Source: Hirudo medicinalis
Lineage: Eukaryota > Annelida > Clitellata > Hirudinida > Hirudinidae
Direction of reading: 5' to 3'
Length of the DNA stretch: 64,000 nt
Assembly (NCBI GenBank): GCA_011800805.1
Contig: MPNW01000012.1
Coordinates: forward strand, 270,233 to 334,232
The notes below the pieces were generated by a model. It did not search any database and was not told the DNA's origin. It was given only the letters and a program-made list of their open reading frames with translations. The position numbers and the translations under genes are program-made. Of this stretch, positions 44,390-56,674 are shown piece after piece (the stretch's first letter is position 1; each line of letters opens with the position of its first letter).

Positions 44390-46532
44390 ATCAAATACAA
44401 GGTGACCGCATTTAAACCTTAAAACTTAAAACGACTCTTGCCGATTTCCCGTTTATCAGTATTTATATAATCTAAGATTTATAAGATCACACCAAGCAAT
44501 CAAAGGGATCGATTACCGGGGAGACAGGATGATCAACCACACGCAATCCACGCGTGTGTCCGGAACGCTAGTCCGGAAACAAGTTTTTTTTTAATCTGAT
44601 TAGTAACAACTGATTAACCTGCAAATTAAGCAAGTTACGTAAAAGTTAATAAGTTCAAATTATTTTGCTTGCCTAACTCATATATTCTCTGGATTTCATT
44701 GAGTGAGATGTAAATGGGCCTGCAATGTTGTTTTCTTGACACGCGCCCAATTTTCATGCAAGAAATTGCTTGTGGCAATAAAGAGGTGCCCATAGGACAT
44801 CAAAGTCCGTCGAAGATCATTGCATCCGCGCAAAAATTTGAATTTTGATCAATCCATTACAGAAAATCTCATGCAGAGTTCTTCTCAAGTATGGAAAGAT
44901 GTATCCCTTTATCTCATAAATCCCCGCTTTTGATCGACTCGAATGGAGTAATTTTTTCCAAAAATTATTTACATGCAATAACGCATGATCACACTTATTA
45001 TTTGATGTAAATGTTTTTTGCCATAAAATCACTTCTCCGCTCCGCTTGTATTTTTACTTTATAGTTTGAAAAATGCTACGGAGGGGGGGGGCAGAGGGAG
45101 GCAAGGGTAGTACAAGTGCATCCTACCCCCGTCAGTGTTCCCCTTGATATTTTTCTAAATTCGTATATGTTTTCTTTATTGTGGAGAGTGGAGTGGGGAG
45201 TATATTTCATATAGTATATAGCTGATTTCAATGAAATAGCTCCAGTAAGATTAAGAACGCTTCCGACATTCATATTTATTACATATTATAAATTTCGGTA
45301 ATTTACTAGATAAAATTACTATTACCTTTGCTTTCCTTATATGTCTTTAGTGTTAAATTAATTGTTTGCCACTGTTACACCAGTACCATTTTACTATTAT
45401 AATATTTATGTTTGTATAAACAAAATTGGACCCGCCCCATACCTCGACCAATTTTAAAATCATGTTGGTGACACAGGGATAGTTTGACGATGACGTTGTA
45501 AATGTACATGTGTTGATGAAGTATATAATTATTTTTAATAAAGTAAAAGTGTTTATGATAACATTCATATTGGACAATGAATTACGTATGTATATAAAAA
45601 AAAATATATATTCATTACAGTTACACCACTTAACAAAGAACAGAGACGATCATGAATGCTGTTTAATTTTCATGCAAATGTGTATCAAGTAAGCGGTTAT
45701 TACATTGCCTATTTCTAGTAATGTTGTATTTGAAGAAATTAACTTTAAAACTGTATATAATGAATCAAATACAATACACAATTTTAACAAATTTATTTAG
45801 ATGGTTTAAATCATCTTACACTTTCTATTTTTCAAGAAAGATTTTAGTGGATTCCTTAATTTTTCAAATAATTAAATGCTAAATATATTTTTATATTAAT
45901 AACTCCTATAATAAATTTAAATTGCTATATAATAATTTAATACCAGTAGTTTTGATTATCCATGTTTCTGAACTTATGCGGGGTTTAATTTTAGCTAGAT
46001 GTGATTCAGATGGTTTTTCTAAAATTCATTGCCACATAAGATGATAAAGCTACAATATGTATTTTCTGTGTTCCGAATAATGTTTCATAGACACTATCTT
46101 TGCTCCTCCTAGTCAATCACATGATTTGCATTTTTTGATTAGTTTTATGCCAGGACAAGTGTTATTTTTTTAAACCGAATTAGCTGTGCCTATATACCAG
46201 CAGTTACATTGGCCCCGATTTAGTATGGCGGAATTGTCCTTTACTAGTTTAATCACAAGGCTAGTCGTGGTCTAATTATGCGATTATTTTGTTATGAGCC
46301 TTTTTGACAATAAACAATTTTTTTACTAAAATATTTCTTTATTTAATTCTAGTTATATAAAGCGTTCTACAAAGCCAAGATAATTAAGTCATATGTTTTG
46401 ATTTGAAAAGGACATGGTTTTTCACAAGTACGGTATTCATTGATGGTTTTATAGTTCATTTAGCTCCAAGACGAGCAGTGAAATGCGCTAAGAATTTAAA
46501 AATTTATAAAATCGAAGGAAGTCGAATTTAAA
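44390..46532. other. Divergent spacer between OVOL and DENND1
   Basis: Should contain the promoters of both genes. The OVOL-proximal 250 bp is less AT-rich (CACGCGTGTGTCCGGAAC near 44550). The rest is AT-rich; there is a G run at 45081-45090. No exon or repeat family was recognised. Confidence 0.5.
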
Positions 46533-49500
46533 ATGGCATCCAGGATCAGGTTTTGATTTCTATTTTTTGTTCGAATCGTCAACCTAATTTTGTACTCTTG
46601 TGTTTGAGTATTACGTTTGTACACTGTAATATTGATTGCATCTGTTTTGAACCAAAGCAGTCATAAAGCTACTACATACGCTTAGTTTGATGATTTAACC
46701 TTTCTTTTTATAACCATTTTGAAAAATCAACACTGAATTGTTTTAAAATCGGGGATCGATTTATTTGTAGCCTGAAATTTCAATGCTGACATAACCTGTT
46801 CATAACATTTTCATTTTGTTTTATATGGTTAACTGGTTGTTTTTAGCATTTATGGTACTTGTTCTGTTGACATTTTTTAATCAAAATCCTAAAATTTTGT
46901 GAAAGTGCTGCGTTTCCCCGAAAATAAGCCCTAGCATAATTTTTAAAAATGATTGTAATTTAAGCCATACCTCAAAAATAAGCCCTATCTAAGATCACCA
47001 GCTGGCATTGACAGTGGTACCATAGATCAGTTGTAACACAAGATGGTGTATAGAATTATAAAATATTAATATAATATAATGCGGGTAATTTAAATTGTAA
47101 TTACTGTCTTCGCAAATATCCAAGTTGGTGCCTTTTCATGTCAGATAAGCTAAACAGACGACCAATCAGATTGGTGCAGTTGTGTCTGTAAATCTTCATA
47201 ATTCAATGTGTAACTGCTTTGGCATTGATTGTTAAAGAGTAATACCATATTTTGACAAGATGAGTGCAAATATAAAAAGCTATTCCATCGAAAGCAAGAA
47301 ACAAATCATGGAGCTCTCAGAATCTTAAGAATCTTGCCACTTTCTATAAAGAGAAGAAGTTTGATATTCAAATGGTCCAAAAATGGCGAGCAGAGTTTGA
47401 TATCCTCAGGTGGACGAGGAAATGTTAAAGCGCAAGTATGTAACAAGTCGGCAACCATCATTTTCTGTGTTGGAAGACAATATTTGTGAATGGATTGCTG
47501 ATTTGAAAGCTTTAATTGTGAGCAGGGCTCACATTCAAGCTTTTGCCCTTCCGGTGGCACCACAAATGTCTAGCTGTATCCCCAGAAGAATGAAGCATCC
47601 ATTCAACACTAAGGGCAAGAAATAAATGATTGAACATTTTTCAAACAAAATGTTCTTGAAACTGAAAAAGCTTGCAATAAGGAAGTTGTTTTACAAGGTG
47701 GCCAAAGAGGTCTGCTAGTCTGGGATTCATCTGGCACCCACCATGCTAAAAATACAAAAAACTTCCCTGCAAAGAGAAGAATAGATAAAATAATGATTCC
47801 TGTGAGACTAATTTGACTAAAGGTATATTTTTCACAAATACTCTAATTGAAGGGTATTCTAATATTCTGTAAAAACAACAGTTTTATTAATAAATGGTTA
47901 AATCATGCACCTTGATTCCTGTAACATAATCATTTTTGTTCCACAAATGAATAAATGTGCCAGTAGATTGTTGTACACGAAAATATAAGACATCCCCGAA
48001 ACTAAGCTCTACCGCATCTTTTGGAACAAAAATGAATATAAAGCCCTGTCTTATTTTTGTTAAACACAATGTATGACTTGATGATTTATGTTAAGTTATT
48101 CAAGTTAGAAAAACTATTTGGATTATGTGGCTATTTCTGAATGTAATTTTAATTTATGGTTTTATTGAATGATTCTGAATTTTTTAAAAATATTTTGACA
48201 TATACATGAAGTCCTTATAACTTAAAACAGAGATGACAGTCAGTTATTTGAAGTGATCGTGGAAGCTCACAGAATCACTTGCGAGAACGGTCAGCCGAAT
48301 ACTGAATTAAGATTCGTGCATCCGCAAGTCCAACAGGTTTTGATAATAATCAGTTGAACCATATGAGTCATCAACAGAGTTTAATCCAATTCCTCTTATT
48401 CAGGATGTCTTGAAATCCGTCACAAAATTTGTTTTCCCATTTAATTCCTCATTCATAAGGTTTTGTTGTTTGTTGAAGGATCAGCTTGCCATGTACTATA
48501 ATAAGTCATGCTTTTGAATCGTAGTTCCTCTGTTGATTGCTTCACTTTTGTTCTAACTGATGGTGATGGGACATTCAAGTTTGGGTTTTGCAGACTTTCA
48601 ACTGATTCTAGCATTTGCCACTGCCTTGTCAGGTTACACATTTTTATGTTGAATTTCTAACATTACTTTTGATATTGTTTTAAAGTTAATGTGAAGATAT
48701 TAATAGTATGTGTATATTTTAAAAAGCTTACACATGTTTTAGCTTTCAACTATTTTTTGACTCAAACACTACATTTGTTGCAGTTATTATCCGTGGTTTA
48801 GTGTGTTTTATGGTCTGCTGAATCACTTTGTCGAGATGAAAAAGTCACATGATCTCTCAATTCTAACCAATTGGATCGACTCCATCCTCAAAACCAAACA
48901 ATTCTCACCCGGCAAAAGAGTCAAAATGGAGTCTGTGAGTTTTGAAGTGTTACTGTTGTTTTTGGTGATATTGATGTCTAAGAGTCTGTTGTTGTAGTTT
49001 GAATTCGTGGTGCCAGATCCGAGCCAGTTGATGGCGATTCCTGCTTCGGTGAGATTCTTTTCATTCTTTGAAAAAAATTAACAAAACAATCTTGATTTTC
49101 TTCTGTTATTCAATATGTATTAGGTTTTTAATTATTGGTTTTATTCATTATGTTGAAAAGCATTAAACTCTGTCTTGTATTCATAGAGGCTAGATACAAA
49201 CTAGATAACTTTTAATAAAGAAAATTATTAAAACTGTTAATTCAGGGCATTCATTATTATGTTGCAGATAAATCTGACAGAGTATTACTGTGCTGTGGAT
49301 ACCAGGAACATGATGGAAATATTTGCCAGGTTTGAGTTGTAATAAAGTTTGGAACTAATTTAATTGCCTAAATTCGTCATTAGAATTTATATTAATATTA
49401 ATATTGTAACAAAAGTGGTAGTGTTACAAATGTGAAATGCAACCAGGATGTTTGCATGAATTCAGACTTATTGTGATTGAATTTGTGAGAATTATTTTGT

Positions 49501-52500
49501 CTCATCTTAGTAGCGATAACAATTATAATATGCATTATAATTACTATAATATTCAATTTTTATTGCTCTGTGTGTAGCATCTGAGATTGTAATCAAACAT
49601 TTACGTGGTACTTAACATGCAGGAACTCAGCCGTATGAGTCGACATGCACACTGTAATGTCTTCTGATTACACTTGAATATATAATTGCATGATTATATA
49701 ATAAGTACGTAATTTCAGGTAAGCGCAATTAATATTCAGTTATTATTAATGTACACTATGTAGACGTTATTTAGTGATATGCAAATTATCACGGACGGTC
49801 GTGCGTTTCCCGAGTGCTATGTTGAAGGAAGAGTTGTACTACATTGTGCTTGCATTGTCACAAGTACCTTTGGAGATAAGTGCCACATAGATGGTTAAAA
49901 AGGTGCCCCTGGTGCCATTATGGATAGAATTATTTAAAATATTAAAAGCAAAGATGAATTATTAATGAAGCACGCTCCTCGAGCGAAGAATCATCGTGAC
50001 AAGCAAGCGGTTGAGCAGATTGACGGCCTGCATCCATTCCGTCTCCTCCTTCCTCTACCCCTTCCATTGGCAGCACATCTTCATTCCGATCCTTCCGCCT
50101 CATCTCCTCGATTTCTGCAGGTCGACGTCATTCGCTGAATCACTAGATGTCGTGCGATTTACTTAATTTATCTTATTTTGTTTCAAGTGCTCCTATGCCC
50201 TTCTTAATTGGAGTTCATTCTTCATTGTGGAGTGTAAGTTGGAGACTCTTGTGCATTTATAAAGGATTGTCTAAGCAAACATACTGTTAATTTCAGATGA
50301 TAAACAAAGATGACTTGGGTGATGTTCTCATATTGGATGCTGATGATAATGCCATTCATTCTTCATTCAATGATCTCAACAAACTTCCTCAAATAGCGGT
50401 TAGTGAGACAAATCGTTGTTTGTGCTCACTGAATTGGTAGTTATCGTAGATCTTTCAAGATTTTTCTTTTAAGCTTTGTTTCTTAAATGCTAAAAAAAAT
50501 AAAACCCTTCCACTTAAATTGAAATGTAGTAATTATTTATTAAATTAGAGTAAATTTAAAGGTTGCAAAATTAAAGAAGAACCTTGAAAAAGGAAAGTCA
50601 ATTTGTTTCGGAGGCGACTTAATACCTCGAGCTTTCCTGAAATGCATTGCCTCAATATTTGGTAGGATGCAACAGAACCAATATTTTGACTTCCAATAAT
50701 GGGAAATTAATAATGGAAATGTGTTCAGGAGGATACAGGATGGCCTTCAAGACGGAACGAGGAAGGATCGTGTTCGATGGCGATGCTTTCATTAAGACGA
50801 AACCTGCTGCTTATGAATCTTTTATGAGAACTGCTCTCCAGGTATGTCTTTCATCAGTTTCAATGCTTTTCATATAGCAACATTTTTATTGTTTCTATTG
50901 TTGAAGTAGTGTTAAGATGAGATGCACAAACTTGATGATTAATGTTGTATCAACTGGCACGATTTCTGTTGTGTTTTTATGTATGCATTTAGCCAACATT
51001 TTGAGTGCCTTATGTATCTGAATCAGATGTATATAGTGGGATGTCCCAAAAACATCAAAAAAAAATGAAAAGTCCATATATCTCATTACTATCTAGAAAG
51101 TTTCTTTTGAAGATGTGATGTTCTAGCTCATTTGAATAACATTTATGGGTCCCTCAAAAATGTTTGAAAGCAACCTTTTTGGCTGAAATCATCAAATAGT
51201 CACATTATATGTAATATATTTTCTATGATATATAGTATGCGAGTATTTTTTTCAAAATGAATATTGTTTAATAAAAGGCATATGTTAATTTATCCAGCAT
51301 GTCCTTCCTTTATTTATGGAGCTAATTTTCAGCTGAAAATAGACCAAAGTATATCTTGCACAGAGCAGTCTGCAAACACTCTTAGTTATTTCAATTCAAA
51401 TTAATGTTGAATAATTTTTTTCTTGGAGATTACAAAACAACTTTGAAACAAATCTGGATAACAAACAGGTTGATAGGCTTCCTGTGTTAGTGTCTTCACT
51501 AATCACTTAGTAATGTTCATGGTAATATTAAGCTGCTAGGAGTGGATCCTAAGTATGGATCTGGCAAAGCAGCAGCTGAGGCCGTTGAAGAACATTGAAG
51601 GCGGAATGATTCTCTAGCTGTGGATATGTGTTTTGATACCATAGCATCAAATGCATGATGACTTCCTAGGAGCAAACTCTCCTCTGGTGATCAAACTTGG
51701 ACAAGATTTGTAGCTGACACCAAGATTCGTATGGGGTCACATTTGGAACCAGACATTTAATCTTCAAAAGATTTAAAGGTCTCAGTTGAACAACCCATAC
51801 ACTTGCATATCAAGCATCACCTGACAAACTTTGAATTCATTCATCTAAGAATTGCAAGGTGTTTCAATAGATTTGTGGTAATTATGTATATTCAATCCTG
51901 TTTTTTGAGGCAATCTGTTGTGGATGCTCCAATCAATGACTTTTGATTTATTTGATGGTTAGCAGAAGTTAATGACAACCTACATACCATAAGTCTCAAG
52001 ATGATGCAACATAATTCTTAGTACCTGTTTCTCTTTTCTGAGCATTTGATGATGAAGACACATCTACCAACTACTGTGAAATTGGAAAAGGGCTCAAATT
52101 TAATCAAAAATCTTCCTCAAAACATGTCCTAATTTATTATTACAAGGAATTATCTTTAATCATTGACATTGCCCATTGAACTTTGGTGGTAGAGTCAATC
52201 ATTCAAGAATGTGGCTCTCAACTTTTCAATTATTTTTTGTTTGGCCTATGTTAACCACTGCTCAGAATGAGGTGATACATGGTGATACTAATCCAAACAT
52301 TGAACATAATAACCAGACAAAACTTATAAACAATGTATGCTACAGGTCATAGATGAGAGCTCTTCACTAACGGATCAAGAAGAACTTTTGCAAATTTGGA
52401 ACTTGAATGAAAACAATTTTTACTCATTAAAAATTAATGTTTTTAACAATATTATTTGTTGTTATTCAACAAAATGCAATCGAGCTAGTCAAATACTGAT

Positions 52501-54964
52501 ATAATTAATTATTTGATGAATGAGTTAAATTTAATGTGTTTGGAACATTGGCTTTGGTATTTAATGGAGCATATCTACATGAGAATTAACTTGTGAGGTC
52601 TTGAGTGACCTCTAAATGTTATCCAATCAAGCTATAACTTTATATAAGCTATAACAATATAAGCTAAGATTGATCAGTGTGATTGAAAGAAACTTTCCCC
52701 TAGTGGTGCTGGCTGGATTGTGAATATGACAAATAATGATTGCCACATGTAAAATGCAACCTATTGAGCTAATCTGCCTGTTTTGAATTATGGAAAGTCA
52801 TCATAAATTAGGATGTTTTATTTACTACTTCTGAAAGGTTCATATAATATACTGCCATATTAAATTACCTATTGTCATTACTTATTGTTCAAAATCATAC
52901 TTTCGTTTTGTAGCTTCAAATTTTCCAGCAGTTCATTGAAGAAAGATTGATTCTGATGAACTCAGGAAGACAAATATGTGATTTATTTGAAGAAGAAATA
53001 AGAGCTGCAGACAATCACGAGAAGCAAAGGGTGTCATTGTTGAGTTTTTCATTTAAAAAGTTCTGCTTTTTCACAATTATCACTTTTAACAGGGGAAGAA
53101 TATGAAGCTATCCGACTACAAAATTATAAGATTCCTCAAAAAGGTTTGAATTATGGTATCTGACAAATACGAACCAAATTCACATAACTGAAGTGACAGT
53201 ACTTTCTTAAGAAGTTTGGTTAAAACATCAAAGCCAATAATCACATATCAAAACACAGGCTGATAAATCACGTTTCACAAGTTTCCTGGAAAATTTTGTT
53301 GGAGGATGTTCTCCAGCTTTAGAAGCTTCGTCAACTATTATCAAACCTCCAAAATCTCAAACTCCTACCCTGTCCAAAAAAAAAATACAACACAAATTTC
53401 CACGGAAGATGTCAGAAAATTATGTGGGCGATTTTAATAAAGAGTAAATGTTTGCTGATTGATTTTCCATTATGTTTATGGAATTATTTTATTTAATGTT
53501 TTATTAACCATTTCTCAGAAGCTCCAGGAAGCTGCTGTCTTCATCAAATTCAAGTGATGGTTTCCCACAGCACCTGGAACAAACTGCCATAAAAAGAATG
53601 ATAGAGGGGATTCATCTGATAGATATTGGTGAGAACTTGCTGGATTCACAGCAATTGGGAGACATCAAGACATCTACAGATGAGATCAACTGGCAAGAAC
53701 CACTGTCATCTGCTTCGAGTTATGAAACAGTTATGCAGGTGGGATAAAGTAAATTATTATACGAATTATTAAATCTCCTAAAGCTAAAGTGTCACTTATT
53801 AAATGCTCTACATCATCATGCATAAATCTTGTTTAAATTTTATTTCAGGGAAGCCTTGAAGTCAGAAGTAAAATGTCGCACAGTCTCGATGACATGACAT
53901 CAGATAATGTAAATAATTGTGGTGCCAAAAATAAGCTCAGTGCCAATCCATCAAGTCCTCACAAAGGAATAAAGGAGGATGACATCGCAGCACATGTTAA
54001 AGACAATAAAGCTCTTACCAGTGACAATTCAAAAGGAGTCACTAAAAAGGTGCAGCATTTGATAAAATTGTACGAGAACAAGGAAGTTGCGAATCCACCT
54101 TCAAAGCCTGGAATTCTGAATCCGATTTATTCGGGAACCTATTTCCCCCCTCACCAGGCCCCTTCTTCTATTGCTGCACGTCGAGCAGAACTCCAAGCAG
54201 CAACTGAACTGTGGAAAAAGAACTACAGGTCTAGAAATATTTCTGATGTTCAACCTCAAAATACTTTTTCTTCGGAATATAAACTTCCGCAACAAATCTT
54301 ACATGCCTCTGTTGAAGGTGCAAAGCAATCAGCGAGTGATAACATCCTCTTATTGTCACAAACTGGATGTCATGAGTCTAATGGAGTTGAAAGTTGCTTG
54401 AGAGTGAATTCAACCATCTCAGAGGAAAGTGATCTGATTGGTAAAAACAATCAAACAATCAAGAGACTCACCAGTGGCATTGGTTTATCGAGAAGGTCAG
54501 CTTTCAAAGCCAACAAATCTCAAAGTTCTTCTGAGTCCCAAAAGGGTTCATTTTACAGAAAGAGTATAAGAGAATCAATTGATAAAATTCCAAAGAAGGA
54601 TTCTGAGAAAGCAACACCTCAGAACAATGGTGATGATAGTGATAGTGATGATATTTATTCAACCCCACCTCCTCTCCCTCGTTCTTCTCCACCATTGGAT
54701 GAGGACATTTCTCATTATTTATCCAAACCTGATGAGGAGTACAAAAAAAGATATCTCACTCTCGGAGCCTCAGACATTCAATCTGTGAATCAGTATCCCT
54801 CTGATGACAATCTTTCCCTCAATTCCACTGCTTCATCTTACTCCTCCTTTCTGTCTGCAGACTTTAATGATGACAACAAACATTTCACTCTTCCAACTCG
54901 TGTCATTGGAAGCATTTATGGCCCAACACCATTTCAACGTGGCAAATCAAAAGACATTGATTGA
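46533..54964 (+). CDS. DENND1: DENND1/connecdenn-like Rab35 GEF
   Basis: Seventeen exons: 46533-46549, 48231-48336, 48404-48459, 48525-48632, 48784-48934, 48998-49048, 49268-49329, 49971-50120, 50188-50233, 50297-50398, 50562-50661, 50729-50841, 52914-53030, 53093-53143, 53259-53443, 53519-53738, 53849-54964; 916 residues. The start MASRIRDDSQLFEVIVEA matches connecdenns (human MGSRIKQNPETTFEVYVEV). The tripartite DENN module follows: uDENN (FVLTDGDGTFKFGFCRL), cDENN (INLTEYYCAVDTRNMM, ERRIIVTSKRLSRLTACIHS, HWQHIFIPILPPHLLDF) and dDENN to about residue 390 (LQIFQQFIEERLILMNSG). Connecdenns activate Rab35 on clathrin-coated and early endosomal membranes. The long last exon is Ser-rich and disordered with a PPPLPRSSPP segment, a likely SH3 ligand. 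Exon 1 is only 17 nt and intron 1 holds a pogo relic. The exact DENND1A/B/C match is not resolvable. Confidence 0.9.
46915..48080 (+). pseudogene. Internally deleted pogo/Tigger-like transposon in DENND1 intron 1 (copy 2)
   Basis: Starts TTTCCCCGAAAATAAGCCC. The N-terminal transposase region is recognisable but broken: the YSIESKKQIMELSES helix-turn-helix start, then SVLEDNICEWIADLKALIVS, the CENP-B-type second helix-turn-helix. After a deletion comes GGQRGLLVWDSSGTHH, carrying the second catalytic Asp. The right end (near 48050, AAGCCCTGTCTTATTTTTG) is an imperfect inverted match to the start. The DNA of the second half parallels 22240-22757. Confidence 0.65.
51520..52480 (+). pseudogene. 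Heavily decayed transposase-like sequence in a DENND1 intron
   Basis: Near 51540 a frame reads LGVDPKYGSGKAAAEAVEEH, and after a frameshift VDMCFDTIASNA, resembling the motif FDTT.SNTG of hAT-like transposases. The rest has stops in all frames. It lies in the 2.1-kb intron between exons 12 and 13, the second longest intron of the gene. Family assignment is tentative. Confidence 0.35.
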
Positions 54965-56674
54965 TTGAGCTGTTTTGGTAGTCACTGTGTTGTTATCAAA
55001 GTTATTTTAATATTTTTAGAAAATTTTTTCTTAGTTGAACTTTTTCCCCATGTATTTCATTCCATTGTTTGCAAATTAATTTGTGTATCCAATGGCCTTA
55101 GAATTGATTAGTATATTAAGGTATTATGTAAAACGTAAAGGTTACATAATTTGAGATGTTGTTAATTTTCAATTGGTGTTTACTTATGCATCGAGATATG
55201 TTTCATTTTGAAACCGATTTTGTTTGTTTGTTTTTTTTTCTTTGGAATACTGTGATATTCAACACGCCTTGCATAAGGTCTGTTGTGGCCAAGGTTTTGC
55301 ATGTTTTATAAAGAACCTACTTGAATGATCAAATAAATATTTTGTTTGAAGTTTTTTTATTCAATACTGAATTCAACATTCCCTAGAACTACTAATTGAC
55401 TAGCGGAAATGTAGTAGAATTTTATCTTTTTTCCATATTCGGAAAACTCTGGGTGCTTTTGTGAGACTCTTTTAGATAAAGTGATAGTAAAAACTTTTCT
55501 TTAAGTTTGGTGTGATTTTGAGTCTGATGTGGATCTTCACCGCCTGCCGTGCAGAAAGTCGTGTCAGCTAATTTAAGAGGAAGACTACTTATTTATGGAA
55601 AGATTCTCCTGAAACCGGTGATCTTTTTTTAGCTTACCAATCTCAAAGGTCTCTTGCCCTGACATCAAAATATACAGGGGTTCTGTGTAAAATTACAGTT
55701 TTGATGGATTTATCTGACACATTACCAAAATGCTCCGATCGTGATTAATAAAATCTCACGAATAATTTCAGGTGACTTGCTTTTATTGATACTGATCAGA
55801 TTGTCAAATTCTTATTCATTATTGTAGAACTAGCCGTGTCTTTTGCACAACTTCTGAATGATTAATAAAATGACGTCATTAAATTATTTTATATTCGCCA
55901 AATCCTAGAGAGCTTTCTCATAAATCATTTGCTGACAACTTATTTTATTCTACATCAATATTTAAAGAATCAGTGTTTAGTTTTGAAATTACTTTATTAA
56001 CAACGTTTTCAATTAAATCCTTTTCAGATATTGTTTACTAGTTAGTAAACTGCATCTCTCGGATGTTCGGTCTGTAAATTGGCAGGTTTTTACTGAGATA
56101 TTTTATTTTTGATTACGTAACTTGAGTTTGAATGGTTTCATATTTGTATGTGTGATTTTAGGCAATAATTATGGTGAAATTTAACCGTGTTTGGGGCCGC
56201 CGGTGGCAACATTCAACAACACTTCATGGTTATTATTCACTTGCATAAAGCGGCATGCAGTAGACTTCATAATAAGTTTGAGCACAGGCTCAAAGTAGAA
56301 CACTTGTATTTTAATTAAATATTCTGAGAGTATAGAGAGTATATCTAGATAATGTTGGTTTTATTTACTTCTCCATCTTGATTATGTCTTTAAGTTCTAT
56401 TGAAATGTTTAATAGTGATTTGTTATTGTTCTTGAACATTTTTTTGTAAGCAGTTGTCTAATCACTTTTTGCTATCTATTTTTACATCTTTCTAAGTATA
56501 TTTGGCCATATCTTGATTAATTTATAATAGATTAATTGCCTCATTTCAGAGATTAATTAATTTTTATTACTTTTAGGGTTATTGTTGATGTCAATTACAA
56601 ACACCTGTGATGAGCTCAGATTTTTCTGAGTTGATCTTGTGATCGTATATTCTGTAAGGTCATTTTTGGAAGAT
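54965..56674. other. Spacer between DENND1 and the TRAK-like gene
   Basis: DENND1 3' UTR, then unique AT-rich sequence. The reading frame of the downstream gene has a stop at 56627, so 56675 is the first in-frame ATG unless an upstream exon exists. No exon or repeat recognised. Confidence 0.5.
55332..55337 (+). terminator. Probable polyadenylation signal of DENND1
   Basis: AATAAA about 370 bases after the stop codon, followed by a GT/T-rich stretch (TTTTGTTTGAAGTTTTTTT), the usual arrangement of signal and downstream element. Confidence 0.6.

Noticed and set aside
47306..47563. Minus-strand 85-residue open frame
   Set aside because: Antisense of the pogo-like helix-turn-helix region in DENND1 intron 1.
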